From positions 3,410,001 through 3,474,000 of the forward strand of contig NZ_CP100000.1 of assembly GCF_024138165.1 (NCBI RefSeq): a stretch of DNA of 64,000 nucleotides, written 5' to 3'. Positions 50,264 to 58,807 of this stretch are shown piece after piece. Positions within the stretch are counted from its first letter, which is position 1, and every line of letters starts with the position of its first letter. A program made the translations under genes and the position numbers. The DNA is from Halorussus vallis. GTDB lineage: Archaea; Halobacteriota; Halobacteria; Halobacteriales; Haladaptataceae. The notes beneath the pieces are model-generated. The model saw nothing but the letters and a program-made list of their open reading frames with translations. It searched no databases and was not told the DNA's origin.

Positions 50264-51175
50264 TCAGTCTTCCTCGCGCCAGTCGTATCGCTCGACCGCC
50301 CGGTCGGCCCGCGAAGAGAGCCCGTGGGGGTTGCGGGTTTCGCTCCGGTCGGCGAACCAGGCGCGGACGCCGTGGGCGGCGCCGACGGCGATGTTCGAGA
50401 CGACCCGCTTGCCGCTTCCCATCCACTCGGAGGGTTCGCCGTCGCCCCTAATGACCTCGCAGGCGGTGCCGGCGGCGTCGCGGACCGCGTCCCGGAAGGT
50501 CCGGCGGAAGACGCCGGGCCGCGGGCCGTAGTTCTTCACGAGGCGGTAGGCGAGCGCGCGGTACTTCCAACCCCAGTCGCGTTCCTCGCTGTCGTCCTCG
50601 TCGTTGCAGGTTACGCAGACCTGCGGCGACCACTCGACGTCCCGGCCGGCGCTCGCTAGGCGGTGGGCGACGTCGCGTGAACCGCCTGTGACCAGGTACT
50701 CGTCGAAGCCGTCGACCGCCTCGATGGTTTCGCGGGTGAACGCGACGTTGCCGCCGTCGAAGTAGGTGACCTCCCGGCCGCCGATGGTCCTGGACTCCTC
50801 GGATTCGGTGGTCATCCCGGCCCGCACCGTCCGGTGGACCGGGCCGGTGACCGCGTCCGTGTCGGCGTCGGCGAGCGCCTCCCGGACGCCGTCGGCCCAC
50901 GAGGGTTCTATCGCGTGGTCCTGGCCGACGAGCGCGACGATGTCACCGGTCGCCTCCGTGATGCCGGCGTTACGCGCGACGTTCAGTTTCCGGTCCGAAA
51001 CCTCGACCAGCACGTCCACGTCGTCGCGCTCCTGCACCATCCCGGTGGTTCCGTCGGCCGACGGGCCGTTGACGATGACGACCTCGGCGTCCGGCACGTG
51101 GGCGGCCAGCGCGTCCAGCGACGCGGCTAGCCGTTCGCGGCCGTTGAGGGTCGGAACCACCACGGACAGCCTCAT
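50264..51175 (-). CDS. Family 2 glycosyltransferase
   Basis: A 303-residue GT-A glycosyltransferase. MRLSVVVPTLNGRERLAASLDAL and VVIVNGPSADGTTGMV form the nucleotide-sugar binding start; RNAGITEATGDIVALVGQDHAI holds the DxH/DxD-like acidic motif and YFDGGNVAFTRETIEAVDGFDEYLVTGG the acceptor loop. No membrane helices. It may act in surface glycan or S-layer glycosylation. Confidence 0.88.
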   Translation of the reverse strand: MRLSVVVPTLNGRERLAASLDALAAHVPDAEVVIVNGPSADGTTGMVQERDDVDVLVEVSDRKLNVARNAGITEATGDIVALVGQDHAIEPSWADGVREALADADTDAVTGPVHRTVRAGMTTESEESRTIGGREVTYFDGGNVAFTRETIEAVDGFDEYLVTGGSRDVAHRLASAGRDVEWSPQVCVTCNDEDDSEERDWGWKYRALAYRLVKNYGPRPGVFRRTFRDAVRDAAGTACEVIRGDGEPSEWMGSGKRVVSNIAVGAAHGVRAWFADRSETRNPHGLSSRADRAVERYDWREED

Positions 51176-51219
51176 ACCCCGGAACCTCCCGCCGGAGGCT
51201 TAAAAGCAGTTCGGCTTTT

Positions 51220-51936
51220 TCACTTGACTCGGGCGCTCCAGTACGACACCGACGCCAGGTGGTCGCCGACGGCCGATTCGCCGAGAGAGGTGTCGACGTT
51301 TCGGATGGGGCCGGCTATCTGGCCCGGAATCTTCCGGTAGAAGCCGTAGGGCAGTATCCAGTCGTGCTCCTCGTCGGCGAGTTCGAGGTCGGCGTCCGAC
51401 AGCAGTTTCTCGACCTCCCCGCGGGTGTAGAGGCGCGACCCCATCGGGAGCAACCAGTTGTAGATGCTCCGGGTGCTGGCGGCGTTGAACGTGTCGAAGA
51501 CGACCCGCTCGCGGGCGACCCGGCGCATCTCCGAGAGGAACGTCGCGGGCGTGTCGGCCAGGTGGAAAAAGCGCATGGCGAACACGGTGTCGAAGTAGTC
51601 GTCCGGGAACGGCAGGCGTGCGGCGTCGCCGCGCATGAACTCCAGGTGGTCGGCGACGCCGGCCTGCCGGGCTTTCGTTCGGCCCTGCTGGAGCATCGGT
51701 CCGGAGATGTCGAGGCCGATGATGTCGGCCCCGCGCTCAGCGAGCATCACCGTGAACCGGCCCGTACCGCAGGCTATCTCCAGAATTCGCTCGTCCTCCA
51801 GCGGGCCGATGGCGTCGAGCACGGCCTGCTTCTCCCGGCGGTCGATGAGTCGTCCGCCGCGGGAGAATCGCTTCTCGTCGTACTCTTCGGCGACCTCGTC
51901 GGCCTGGTACCACTCCTCTCCTTTCACGGCTCTCAT
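51220..51936 (-). CDS. Class I SAM-dependent methyltransferase
   Basis: A 238-residue methyltransferase with RILEIACGTGRFTVMLAERGADIIGLDIS (motif I), the post-I acidic residue and FPDDYFDTVFAMRFFHLADTP. Acceptor is unknown; a cyclopropane- or UbiE-like small molecule acceptor is possible. 45 bases downstream of the glycosyltransferase start on the same strand, so they may be co-transcribed. Confidence 0.9.
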   Translation of the reverse strand: MRAVKGEEWYQADEVAEEYDEKRFSRGGRLIDRREKQAVLDAIGPLEDERILEIACGTGRFTVMLAERGADIIGLDISGPMLQQGRTKARQAGVADHLEFMRGDAARLPFPDDYFDTVFAMRFFHLADTPATFLSEMRRVARERVVFDTFNAASTRSIYNWLLPMGSRLYTRGEVEKLLSDADLELADEEHDWILPYGFYRKIPGQIAGPIRNVDTSLGESAVGDHLASVSYWSARVK

Positions 51937-52081
51937 GGAACTGTAGTCCGTCGGGGGACTAAAACGGTACTGGATGCGACTCGTCGCGGACCGGTCGAGC
52001 GCCGGGCGATTCGGGACAGTCTCCGCGGGTCGGACGCCGGCGTCCGACCCGGAACTCGAAATCGAAAGCGACCCTCCGCGT

Positions 52082-52486
52082 TCACTCCCCGCCGGTCACG
52101 ACGCGGTCCGGGCGAATTCGGATGATGACCCGCGGGCCGGACTCCTCGCCGTGGTTGGGGTACTCCTCGACGTCCATGTACCGCCGCGCGAGTTCGTCGA
52201 TGTGTTCGACCGCGCCCTCCTCGGTCACTTCGACGACCTCGCCGCGGACCGAGACGTACCGGTACGGGTCGTCGGGGTCCATCACGCAGATGCCGACCTT
52301 GGGGTCGCGCTCGACGTTCTTGGCCTTGCGTCGGCCGCGAGCGGTGTTGACCAGCAGGTGGTCCTCCCCGTCGCGGTCGATCCACACCGGCGTCACCTGC
52401 GGCGCGCCGTCGGGCATCAGCGTGGCGAAGTTGGCGAACGTCTCGCGCTCGAACAGGTCTTGGAACTCCTCGGGTATCGATTCCAT
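52082..52486 (-). CDS. PPOX-class (F420-dependent) oxidoreductase
   Basis: A 134-residue split-barrel protein of the pyridoxamine-5'-phosphate oxidase family. FANFATLMPDGAPQVTPVWIDRDGEDHLLVNTARGRRKAKNVERDPKVGICVMDPDDPYRYVSVRGEVVEV is the typical pattern of F420- or FMN-binding PPOX enzymes in archaea. Cofactor not certain. Haloarchaea make F420. Confidence 0.88.
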   Translation of the reverse strand: MESIPEEFQDLFERETFANFATLMPDGAPQVTPVWIDRDGEDHLLVNTARGRRKAKNVERDPKVGICVMDPDDPYRYVSVRGEVVEVTEEGAVEHIDELARRYMDVEEYPNHGEESGPRVIIRIRPDRVVTGGE

Positions 52487-52542
52487 ACGCCATCAGTTGC
52501 GTCTCGGGCGACGTAATTTTTGCCGCCCGAACGTTCCGCGAA

Positions 52543-52565
52543 ACTAATATAAGGCATGATTATAC
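52543..52565 (+). promoter_or_regulatory. AT-rich promoter region of the winged-helix gene
   Basis: ACTAATATAAGG at 52543-52554 and GATTATAC at 52558-52565 are TATA-like. The leader would be about 60-90 bases. Confidence 0.4.
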
Positions 52566-52639
52566 TTCCTTTAGGTCCTAAGACTGTACTGACGCCCATA
52601 TAGCCAACATTCATGAAGGGGCTACGGAGTGAGTTAAAC

Positions 52640-52909
52640 ATGAGCACGACCACGGACGAGCCCACCGTCGCTGAGCAATCAGTAGAAGACTACCGCGAAC
52701 GCCTGCGCGAACTGCCACCCAGCGCCAAGCTGGTCGCGAAGGTGCTGGAAACCGACGCGCCGCTCTCGCAGGGCCAGCTCGCCGAGGAGTCGCTGCTGCC
52801 CGACCGCACGGTGCGCTACGCGCTCAACCGGCTCGAAGAGAAGGACCTCGTCGACTCGCGCTACAGTTTCCAGGACGCCCGCAAGCAGGTCTACTTCCTC
52901 GACCGGTAG
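52640..52909 (+). CDS. Winged-helix (MarR/TrmB-like) regulator
   Basis: An 89-residue protein. SPSAKLVAKVLETDAPLSQGQLAEESLLPDRTVRYALNRLEEKDLVDSRYS is a compact winged helix, with the recognition helix PDRTVRYALNRLEEK. The C-terminal QDARKQVYFLDR is the wing. This small HTH is common in haloarchaea. ATG 52640 preferred over 52613. AT-rich promoter upstream. Confidence 0.85.
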   Translation: MSTTTDEPTVAEQSVEDYRERLRELPPSAKLVAKVLETDAPLSQGQLAEESLLPDRTVRYALNRLEEKDLVDSRYSFQDARKQVYFLDR

Positions 52910-53008
52910 GACTTCTCCGCAGTTCGTTCGATTCTCCGTCTTCGCCCGTCGAGCCGCCGCAACGCCGAACCGCCCACGCTTTTCGTCCCGGATTCCGACT
53001 CCAGAGCC

Positions 53009-53824
53009 ATGCACGTTCGTCGATTCCCGGTCCCCGTCGACACGTTCGCGCCCGGCGGGACCACCAACGCCTACCTGCTCGGCGACGCCGACGACGCGGA
53101 GACGATTCTCGTCGACCCCGCCGGACGCACGGACGACCTCGACCGCGCGGTGGAAGCGAGCGACGTCGCGCACGTCCTGGTCACGCACGCCCACCCGGAC
53201 CACGTCGGGGGAGTCGCACACTACGCCGACGAAACCGGCGCGACGGTCTGGGCGCGCACCGGCCGCGAGGACCGCTTCGAAGCCGCAACGGGAGTCGCGC
53301 CCGACCGGACCTTCCGCGAGGGGACGACCGTCGGCCCCGCGACGGTGATGGAGACGCCCGGCCACGCACCCGACCACGTGGCTCTAACCACCGACGCGGG
53401 CGTGCTGACGGGCGACCTCGTCGTCGCGGAGGGGAGCGTCGTCGTCGGCGCCGACGAGGGCGACGTGCGGGCGTACCTCACCTCGCTTCGGCGGCTCTAC
53501 GCCCGCGACCCCGACCGACTGTACCCCGGACACGGCCCGGAAATCGACGACCCGCGGGCGATCCTCGAACGGCTGATTCGCCACCGACTCGACCGCGAGG
53601 CGAAGGTGCTGGCGGCGGTGAGCGGCGGCGCGACCGGAATCGACGAGATTCTGGACGCCGCCTACGACAAGGACCTCTCGGGGGTGCGCGACCTCGCTCG
53701 GAGCACCGTCGCGGCCCACCTCGAAAAGCTCGCCGTCGAGGAGAAGGTGTCGTGGGACGGCGACGCCGCTCGCGGCGCGAGCGGCGTCGCCACGTCCGAG
53801 CGAGACGGGCCGGACCGCGCATAG
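53009..53824 (+). CDS. MBL-fold metallo-hydrolase
   Basis: A 271-residue protein with the metal motif VTHAHPDHVGG (His60, His62, Asp64, His65), then TPGHAPDHVAL, LTGDLVVAEG and LYPGHGPEIDDP, and a C-terminal winged-helix-like part (EILDAAYDKDLSGVRDLARSTVAAHLEKL) as in LACTB2-like nucleases/hydrolases. It may be a nuclease or a thioester/phosphodiester hydrolase. Confidence 0.9.
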   Translation: MHVRRFPVPVDTFAPGGTTNAYLLGDADDAETILVDPAGRTDDLDRAVEASDVAHVLVTHAHPDHVGGVAHYADETGATVWARTGREDRFEAATGVAPDRTFREGTTVGPATVMETPGHAPDHVALTTDAGVLTGDLVVAEGSVVVGADEGDVRAYLTSLRRLYARDPDRLYPGHGPEIDDPRAILERLIRHRLDREAKVLAAVSGGATGIDEILDAAYDKDLSGVRDLARSTVAAHLEKLAVEEKVSWDGDAARGASGVATSERDGPDRA

Positions 53825-53882
53825 CCGCCGCGTCCGCGTCCGCGATAGCGGCCCTTTTGGTCGTTGGGACGAACCCTCTCAC

Positions 53883-54635
53883 GTGGAGAGCCTGGAGACC
53901 GAACTGGAGCGCGCCCGCGACCTCGACCCCGACGAACTGGCCGACGCCATCGAGTCCATCGGCTTCGAGTGCACGCGCTGTGGCGCCTGCTGCAAGGGCG
54001 CGGAACCGCGTTCCGCGGACGGTCGAGTAGCGAGGGACTCTCCGAGTCCCTCGAACCGTGCGAACGGTGGTAGCCGCGAGCGGACGGCCGCGTCGCGGGA
54101 CGCCGAGGCCGGCGACCCGCACACCGCGACCGTCTTCCCGGACGAGGTGCGCGACCTCCAGTCGGCCACGGACTACGATTGGCGGGACGTCGCCCGCCCG
54201 ATGCCCTACGGACTCGACGACGACGGCGTGGGCGAGACGTTCGAGTGGGCGCTCCAAAACGACGCCTGCGGCGACTGCACCTTCTACGTGGAGGCCGACG
54301 ACGGGACCGGCGCCTGTGCGGTCCACGAGGACCGGCCGCTAATCTGTCGGACCTACCCCTTCAGCGTGGCGCTCGGCGGTACCAGCCAGCCGATGGGCGA
54401 GGCTGTCGATAATGCTGGCGTGGTCCGCGCCCACGAGTGCGAGGGCCTCGGGCGCGACATCGACCGCGAGCACGCCGAGGAACTCGCCGCGGCGCTCAAG
54501 GAGCGCGCGGTTCGGGAACTGGAGGAGGCCATCGGCGTCCGCGACGCCTACGAACCGACCGACCCCGGCGACGGCGCGGTCGTCCACGACTCCGAGGGCG
54601 CGAAGCGACCCGACGGTTCGGAGTACGAGGGCTGA
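53883..54635 (+). CDS. YkgJ-family cysteine cluster protein with insertion
   Basis: A 250-residue protein starting at GTG. FECTRCGACCKGAE and DACGDCTFYVEADDGTGACAVHEDRPLICRTYPFSV are the YkgJ Fe-S/zinc cysteine cluster motifs. Right after the first cluster motif there is a region of about 45 residues (EPRSADGRVARDSPSPSNRANGGS) that is not family-like; its DNA (54000-54060) contains two perfect hairpins. Function of the family is not settled (possible Fe-S or zinc protein). Confidence 0.85.
   Translation: MESLETELERARDLDPDELADAIESIGFECTRCGACCKGAEPRSADGRVARDSPSPSNRANGGSRERTAASRDAEAGDPHTATVFPDEVRDLQSATDYDWRDVARPMPYGLDDDGVGETFEWALQNDACGDCTFYVEADDGTGACAVHEDRPLICRTYPFSVALGGTSQPMGEAVDNAGVVRAHECEGLGRDIDREHAEELAAALKERAVRELEEAIGVRDAYEPTDPGDGAVVHDSEGAKRPDGSEYEG
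54000..54053. repeat. Two adjacent hairpins inside the YkgJ coding sequence
   Basis: GCGGAAC-CGC-GTTCCGC at 54000-54016 and CGAGGGACTC-TCC-GAGTCCCTCG at 54031-54053, the latter flanked by outer ACGGT/ACCGT at 54019-54023 and 54055-54059. Confidence 0.7.
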
Positions 54636-54916
54636 ACGCCGCCGCGACGACGGCCGCCGCGGCTACGACCGAGAGCGAGCCGATTTCGAATCTGAACCTC
54701 GGCACGCCGAGCGTTGGCCTCGGTTTCCGAAATAAACGTTCGGACGAGGTGCCCGAAGGTGTGTCAGCGCCCGCAGACGAACGGGCGCGGCGGCGGCGGT
54801 GTCGCAGGGCGCGAAGCGCCCGCACTGACCACTGCACTGCGAGCGAAGCGAGCAGGCCAAGGAACCGTCGACGGAGCGTCCGAACGAAGTGAGGACCGAC
54901 AGGAGACGGTGACGCC

Positions 54917-54985
54917 GTGCTTTTCGTCGACGTTTTGCCAGCGAGAAAGTTCGCCTGTGGCGAACTTTCGAGCGCAGCAAAAGGT
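54917..54985. repeat. Divergent structured element (relative of A, B and C)
   Basis: GTGC-TTTT (54921-54924), TTTT at 54933-54936, an 11-bp hairpin GAAAGTTCGCC-TGT-GGCGAACTTTC (54945-54969), then AAAA (54979-54982) and GGT. The layout matches copies B and C with T4 and A4 instead of T6 and A6. Confidence 0.65.
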
Positions 54986-55027
54986 CGGTCGCAAAACTCT
55001 TTACCTATTGACTGCTTGCATCCGCAT

Positions 55028-55032
55028 GGAGG
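55028..55032 (+). promoter_or_regulatory. Shine-Dalgarno deciding a TTG start
   Basis: GGAGG lies ten bases before the TTG at 55043. Confidence 0.6.
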
Positions 55033-55042
55033 CGTATTAGCC

Positions 55043-55459
55043 TTGGAGATCTCTGACAAACTCCTGTGTCTGTTCAGCGCTGATGTCACTATTGAAGACG
55101 ACAAGTACGTCGTCGAAGTACCGCGGCGGGAGGTCGACTCCGGGTCGATCCAACCCGGCGAGACGTATCGCGTCGCGCTCATATCGAACGACTCGGAATC
55201 TACCGAATCCGAGTCGAAGAGCGAGAGCACCAACAAGAGCGGCGGCCCGCCGTCGGAACCGCAACCCCCCGTCGAGGAGGGCGAAATTCGCTACGTCGAA
55301 GTCGAGGATATCGGCAAGCAGGGCGACGGTATCGCCCGCGTCGAGCGAGGTTACGTCATCATCGTTCCCGACGCCGAGATCGGCGAGCGTGTCAAAGTCG
55401 AAATCACCGAAGTCAAGTCGAACTTCGCGGTCGGCGAGATCATCGAGGAAGACTTCTAA
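55043..55459 (+). CDS. TRAM-domain RNA-binding protein
   Basis: A 138-residue protein. I place the start at TTG 55043 (EISDKLLCLFSADV), because homologues begin with MEISDKLLCLF and a GGAGG lies ten bases upstream. The C-terminal half EGEIRYVEVEDIGKQGDGIARVERGYVIIVPDAEIGERVKVEITEVKSNFAVGEII is a full TRAM domain, a beta-barrel that binds RNA and in haloarchaea acts as an RNA chaperone. A Ser/Glu-rich linker (STESESKSEST) joins the parts. Confidence 0.9.
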   Translation: MEISDKLLCLFSADVTIEDDKYVVEVPRREVDSGSIQPGETYRVALISNDSESTESESKSESTNKSGGPPSEPQPPVEEGEIRYVEVEDIGKQGDGIARVERGYVIIVPDAEIGERVKVEITEVKSNFAVGEIIEEDF

Positions 55460-55468
55460 TCCGCTTTT

Positions 55469-55509
55469 GCGGCGAAGGGGTCGGCGGGACGCCGCCGACC
55501 CCTCGCCGC
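55469..55509 (+). terminator. Hairpin terminator of the TRAM gene
   Basis: A stem of about 18 bp with one bulged A and loop GACG, starting ten bases after the TRAM stop and followed by a T4 run (55513-55516). Confidence 0.65.
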
Positions 55510-55576
55510 CGCTTTTAACCCTCAGTCGACGCCAGAGCGCGGGCGATGTCGGCGAACGAGCGCCGGAGAACCGCGC

Positions 55577-56317
55577 TCACGGCGCTCGTTCGCCGACGGA
55601 TTTCGTCGTCGCTCCCTCGACGAGCGCGTCCACGAGGTCGGGTTCGACCGTCCAGACGCCGTAGTAACTGTCGGGGTCGCGCTCGACCGCGACCAGCGCG
55701 GCTTTCGCGGCGTCGTTGCCGTCGCCGTCGAACGCGACCAGCCAGGTCCCCGCCAGGGCGTGGTGGCCCTCGTGGACGACGAACGACTCGGGGTCGCCCG
55801 ACACGAACGCCTCGTTCTCGAAGACGTGGACCTCCACGCCCCCGTCGGCGATGCTCTCGTACAGCCGCCACTGGTCGTCCATCGAGGCGAGTCGCTGCTG
55901 GCCGCCGACGTAGAGGCGGCCCGCGCCGGCGCGCCACGCCAGCGTCTCGACGCGCTGGGAGAGCGTCCGCAGGCCCTCGCGGTCGGGGTAGCCGGCGAGA
56001 AAGAGCGTGTCGGTCGGCGCGAACGCCGAACCCGCGTCCGAAACCGCCCGACGTGACCGCTCGATTCCGGAGTTCGAGTGGACCAGCGCGCCGCTGACGA
56101 GTTCGCTGTCGTGGAGGACCGCGAACTCGTCGTCCCGGTCGTCCGCGACGGTCGTTCCGACCGTCACGTTCCGGACGTCGAGGTAGTCGCCCAGCGTCGC
56201 CCCGAGCGTTTCGAGGTCGCGCTCGGAGCAGTCGGTGTTGAACGCGGCGAGCGTCAGCCCGTCCGGCACCATCTCGGCCGATACTCGCCGCTCGTCGCCG
56301 ATGTCGGGGTCGGTCAT
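55577..56317 (-). CDS. DICT-domain sensory protein
   Basis: A 246-residue protein starting MTDPDIGDERRVSAEMVPDGLTLAAFNTDCSERDLETLG. The DICT (diguanylate cyclase/two-component associated) domain is supported by the patterns TDTLFLAGYPDREGLRTLSQRVETLAW and VHVFENEAFVSGDPESFVVHEGHHALAGTWLVAF. It would be a signal-sensing protein without an output domain, perhaps working by protein contacts. Convergent with the TRAM gene. Confidence 0.7.
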   Translation of the reverse strand: MTDPDIGDERRVSAEMVPDGLTLAAFNTDCSERDLETLGATLGDYLDVRNVTVGTTVADDRDDEFAVLHDSELVSGALVHSNSGIERSRRAVSDAGSAFAPTDTLFLAGYPDREGLRTLSQRVETLAWRAGAGRLYVGGQQRLASMDDQWRLYESIADGGVEVHVFENEAFVSGDPESFVVHEGHHALAGTWLVAFDGDGNDAAKAALVAVERDPDSYYGVWTVEPDLVDALVEGATTKSVGERAP

Positions 56318-56424
56318 GGAGAACGTACCGTCGCTTCGGGCGAATTTTCCATAAGCGTAGCGGCCGGGGGCTCGCCCGCGTCCGCCGGGCAAGATTGATA
56401 ACGACTCGTTAGAAAGTTGACTAT

Positions 56425-57054
56425 GTGGCGACCGAATCGGCGCGCGGGTGGACCGCCTACGACAAACTCGCCGGACTCCTCGCGCTGGCGCTGATGGCGG
56501 GGTACTACGTCGGCCCGATACAGCGAGCGGTCGGAACGACGATGCAGGCGCTGCTCGGCCCGGCGGCCACGCTGGTCCCGTTTTCGGTGCTGATGGTGCT
56601 GTTGGCGGGGACGACCGGACTCTCGTCGGTGATTCTGCACGCGAAGCTCCGGAGCCAGGAGGGGATGGAGGAGGTTCGCGAGCGGATGACCGACTTGCAG
56701 GACCGCCTCGACGCCGCCCGCGAGCGCGACGACGACGAGGCCGTCGAGGAACTGCTCGACGAACAGCGGGCGGTCACGCTCCGGATGCTCGCGGGGATGA
56801 AGTCGCAGTTCCGCCCCGTCGTCTGGAGCATGCTGGTTTCGATTCCGGTGTTCCTCTGGCTTCGCTGGGTGTTCGTCGCGCCGAGCGTGGCCGTCGCACC
56901 CGCGGCGCTCGCGCTCCCCGTCGTCGGTCCGATAGCCTGGACCGCCAGCCTCGTCGGCCCGGTGAAGGTCTGGCTAGCGTGGTACGTCGGCTGCTCGCTG
57001 TCGACCGGCGTCCTCGCGCGGCGATTGGTCGCGCGCTTCGCGGGGTCGGCGTAG
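56425..57054 (+). CDS. DUF106 (EMC3/Oxa1-superfamily) membrane insertase-like protein
   Basis: A 209-residue membrane protein starting at GTG. LVPFSVLMVLLAGTTGLSSVILHAKLRSQEGMEEVRERMTDLQDRLDAARERDDDEAVEELLDEQRAVTLRMLAGMKSQFRPVVW is the archaeal DUF106 form: a helix, a charged coiled-coil cytoplasmic loop and another three helices. The family is related to YidC/Oxa1/EMC3 membrane insertases (established by structure comparisons). It likely helps insert membrane proteins. Confidence 0.88.
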   Translation: MATESARGWTAYDKLAGLLALALMAGYYVGPIQRAVGTTMQALLGPAATLVPFSVLMVLLAGTTGLSSVILHAKLRSQEGMEEVRERMTDLQDRLDAARERDDDEAVEELLDEQRAVTLRMLAGMKSQFRPVVWSMLVSIPVFLWLRWVFVAPSVAVAPAALALPVVGPIAWTASLVGPVKVWLAWYVGCSLSTGVLARRLVARFAGSA

Positions 57055-57079
57055 TCGATTCTCCTGCCTTTTCTCCGGT

Positions 57080-58807
57080 TCAGTCCGCGCTCTCCGGTTC
57101 CTGGGCGTCGGCGAACTTCGAGAGGTCGACGCCGACCTCGGCCTCGAGGTCGGCGGGCGACTCGTAGGGGCGGTTGACGACCACGTCGCCCGCCCGCCGC
57201 TTGCCGAGGCCGGGAATCGCGGTGAGTTCGTCCATCGACGCGCCGTTCAGGTCGAGCGGGTACGGCACGCCGGTCACCGACCGGTAGCCGTGGTCGACGA
57301 CCGCCACGTCGACGGTCCGGCCCAGTTCGCGTTCGCCCGGAATTCCCACCAGTAGCGGGTAGGTGCCGAGTTGCCGGCCGAACGTCCGGCCGTCCTGGTG
57401 GTACTCCAGGTGGACGTCCGGCAGGACGGTGCCGGCCGGCGCGAGTCGCTGCAGCATGGGGTTGTCGACGTTCTCCCGGACGCGGGTCTTGTACTGCTTG
57501 AACAGTTTCTTGTGGTCGTTGGCGATGTCGGCGCCGACGTCGCTCATCTCGGTGCCGTCGAACGCCATCACCTGCCGGATGTTGACCCGCCGGAGCATCA
57601 GCCCCGCGTCGTAGACCCGGTTCAGGAACGCCTCGTTGTGCTCGAACGTCTCGCGGCGCTCGCCTTTGAGTCCGTGAAGCAGGTTGATGCCCGGCAGGAG
57701 TTTCGGCAGGCGGTCGGCGGCCGACTCGCCGTGCGTGGGAGCGTCGGCGGGGTCTTCGCCGGGTCGCCACCCCGCTTCCTCGTTGACGATTTTCACCGCC
57801 TCGAAGCACTCGTCGGCGGTGACGTTCAGATTGTTCTCCTCCTGGACGACGGGGTCGGCTGATTCGAGGCCGAAGGCGGCGGTGTCGCCGGGCGTGTTGT
57901 GTTCGGCGATGACCCGGATGCCCTCGCGGGCGAGGTCGGGCCACTCCACGACCGTGATGGGGTTCATGTTGTCGAGGTGGAGCGTACCGAGGTCGGGAGC
58001 GACCTCCCGGATGCCGCCGTACAGTTCGCGCAGGGCGTCGGGGTTCGGCTTCTCGCCGTCGCCGCCGTAGGCGAGGATATCGGCCTGTCTGCCGAGTCGG
58101 AAGTGGCGCGCGCCCCGCTCGTAGAGGCCAGAAACCTCCTCGATTACCGAGCGCGGTTCCCTGAAGGAGGGGTTGCCGTACAGCGGTTCCGTGCAGAACG
58201 AACACCGGTAGGGACACCCCCGGGAGGTTTCCATCTCGCAGATGAGGTAGTCGGGGTGGTTGGGGTGCTGTTCGATGACGAACGCGCCCTCCTCGGCCCA
58301 GCGGTCGATCTCGGCGTTGTCGCGCATCCGGTTGCCGAACCCCTCCAGGCCGCTGTTCAGCAGGTCGTACACCGCCGCCTCGACGTCGCCCTTCGCCACG
58401 AAGTCGAAGTCCAGGTCGTCGCGCTCGGTTTCGGTGCCGCCGGCGTTCTCGTCGCCGACACCGAACTTCACGGGGCCGCCCATCAGACTCGTTCCCCGGG
58501 CGGTCCAGGCCATCTTGCGCACCTCGTCGGGTTCGGCGGGCGTGCCCCCGACGTACTTGCCGGGGACGGTCATCCCGCCGATGTAGACGAAGAGGTCGGC
58601 CTCCTCCACGTCGCGCCACTTGTGGGTGTCCTCGCGGAGTTCGTCGATGGTGTGATAGGTGACGTTCTCGGCGGGGACGCCCGCGTCCACGACCGCGCCG
58701 GCGGTGTACCGGGGGTACGTCGAGATGTACGGCGGCACGCCGAAGTGGGCCGGTTCGTCGACGTACCCGTCCACGAGGGTCACGTCGAGGGTCGCGAGGT
58801 CGGTCAT
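57080..58807 (-). CDS. Radical SAM protein with B12-binding-like N-terminus and HhH C-terminus
   Basis: A 575-residue protein. A Rossmann-like N-terminal region (VDGYVDEPAHFGVPPYISTYPRYTAGAVVDAGVPAENVTYHTIDELREDTHKW) is followed by the radical SAM CxxxCxxC site at Cys198, Cys202 and Cys205 (RGCPYRCSFC). The last 45 residues, LTAIPGLGKRRAGDVVVNRPYESPADLEAEVG, form a helix-hairpin-helix DNA/RNA-binding motif. RlmN/MiaB-like RNA modification or another methylthiolation is possible; the substrate is unknown. Confidence 0.88.
   Translation of the reverse strand: MTDLATLDVTLVDGYVDEPAHFGVPPYISTYPRYTAGAVVDAGVPAENVTYHTIDELREDTHKWRDVEEADLFVYIGGMTVPGKYVGGTPAEPDEVRKMAWTARGTSLMGGPVKFGVGDENAGGTETERDDLDFDFVAKGDVEAAVYDLLNSGLEGFGNRMRDNAEIDRWAEEGAFVIEQHPNHPDYLICEMETSRGCPYRCSFCTEPLYGNPSFREPRSVIEEVSGLYERGARHFRLGRQADILAYGGDGEKPNPDALRELYGGIREVAPDLGTLHLDNMNPITVVEWPDLAREGIRVIAEHNTPGDTAAFGLESADPVVQEENNLNVTADECFEAVKIVNEEAGWRPGEDPADAPTHGESAADRLPKLLPGINLLHGLKGERRETFEHNEAFLNRVYDAGLMLRRVNIRQVMAFDGTEMSDVGADIANDHKKLFKQYKTRVRENVDNPMLQRLAPAGTVLPDVHLEYHQDGRTFGRQLGTYPLLVGIPGERELGRTVDVAVVDHGYRSVTGVPYPLDLNGASMDELTAIPGLGKRRAGDVVVNRPYESPADLEAEVGVDLSKFADAQEPESAD

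Larger units (their letters stand above)
54636..55042. other. Intergenic region with a divergent structured element
   Basis: About 400 bases. No gene is supported; the open frames are low-complexity. It contains the divergent element at 54917-54985. The last 30 bases hold an SD-like GGAGG for the TRAM gene. Confidence 0.5.

Noticed and set aside
54663-54994. Minus-strand ORFs in the gap before the TRAM gene
   Set aside because: Cys/Ser/Arg-rich translations covering repeat-like sequence; no start signal or acidic composition.
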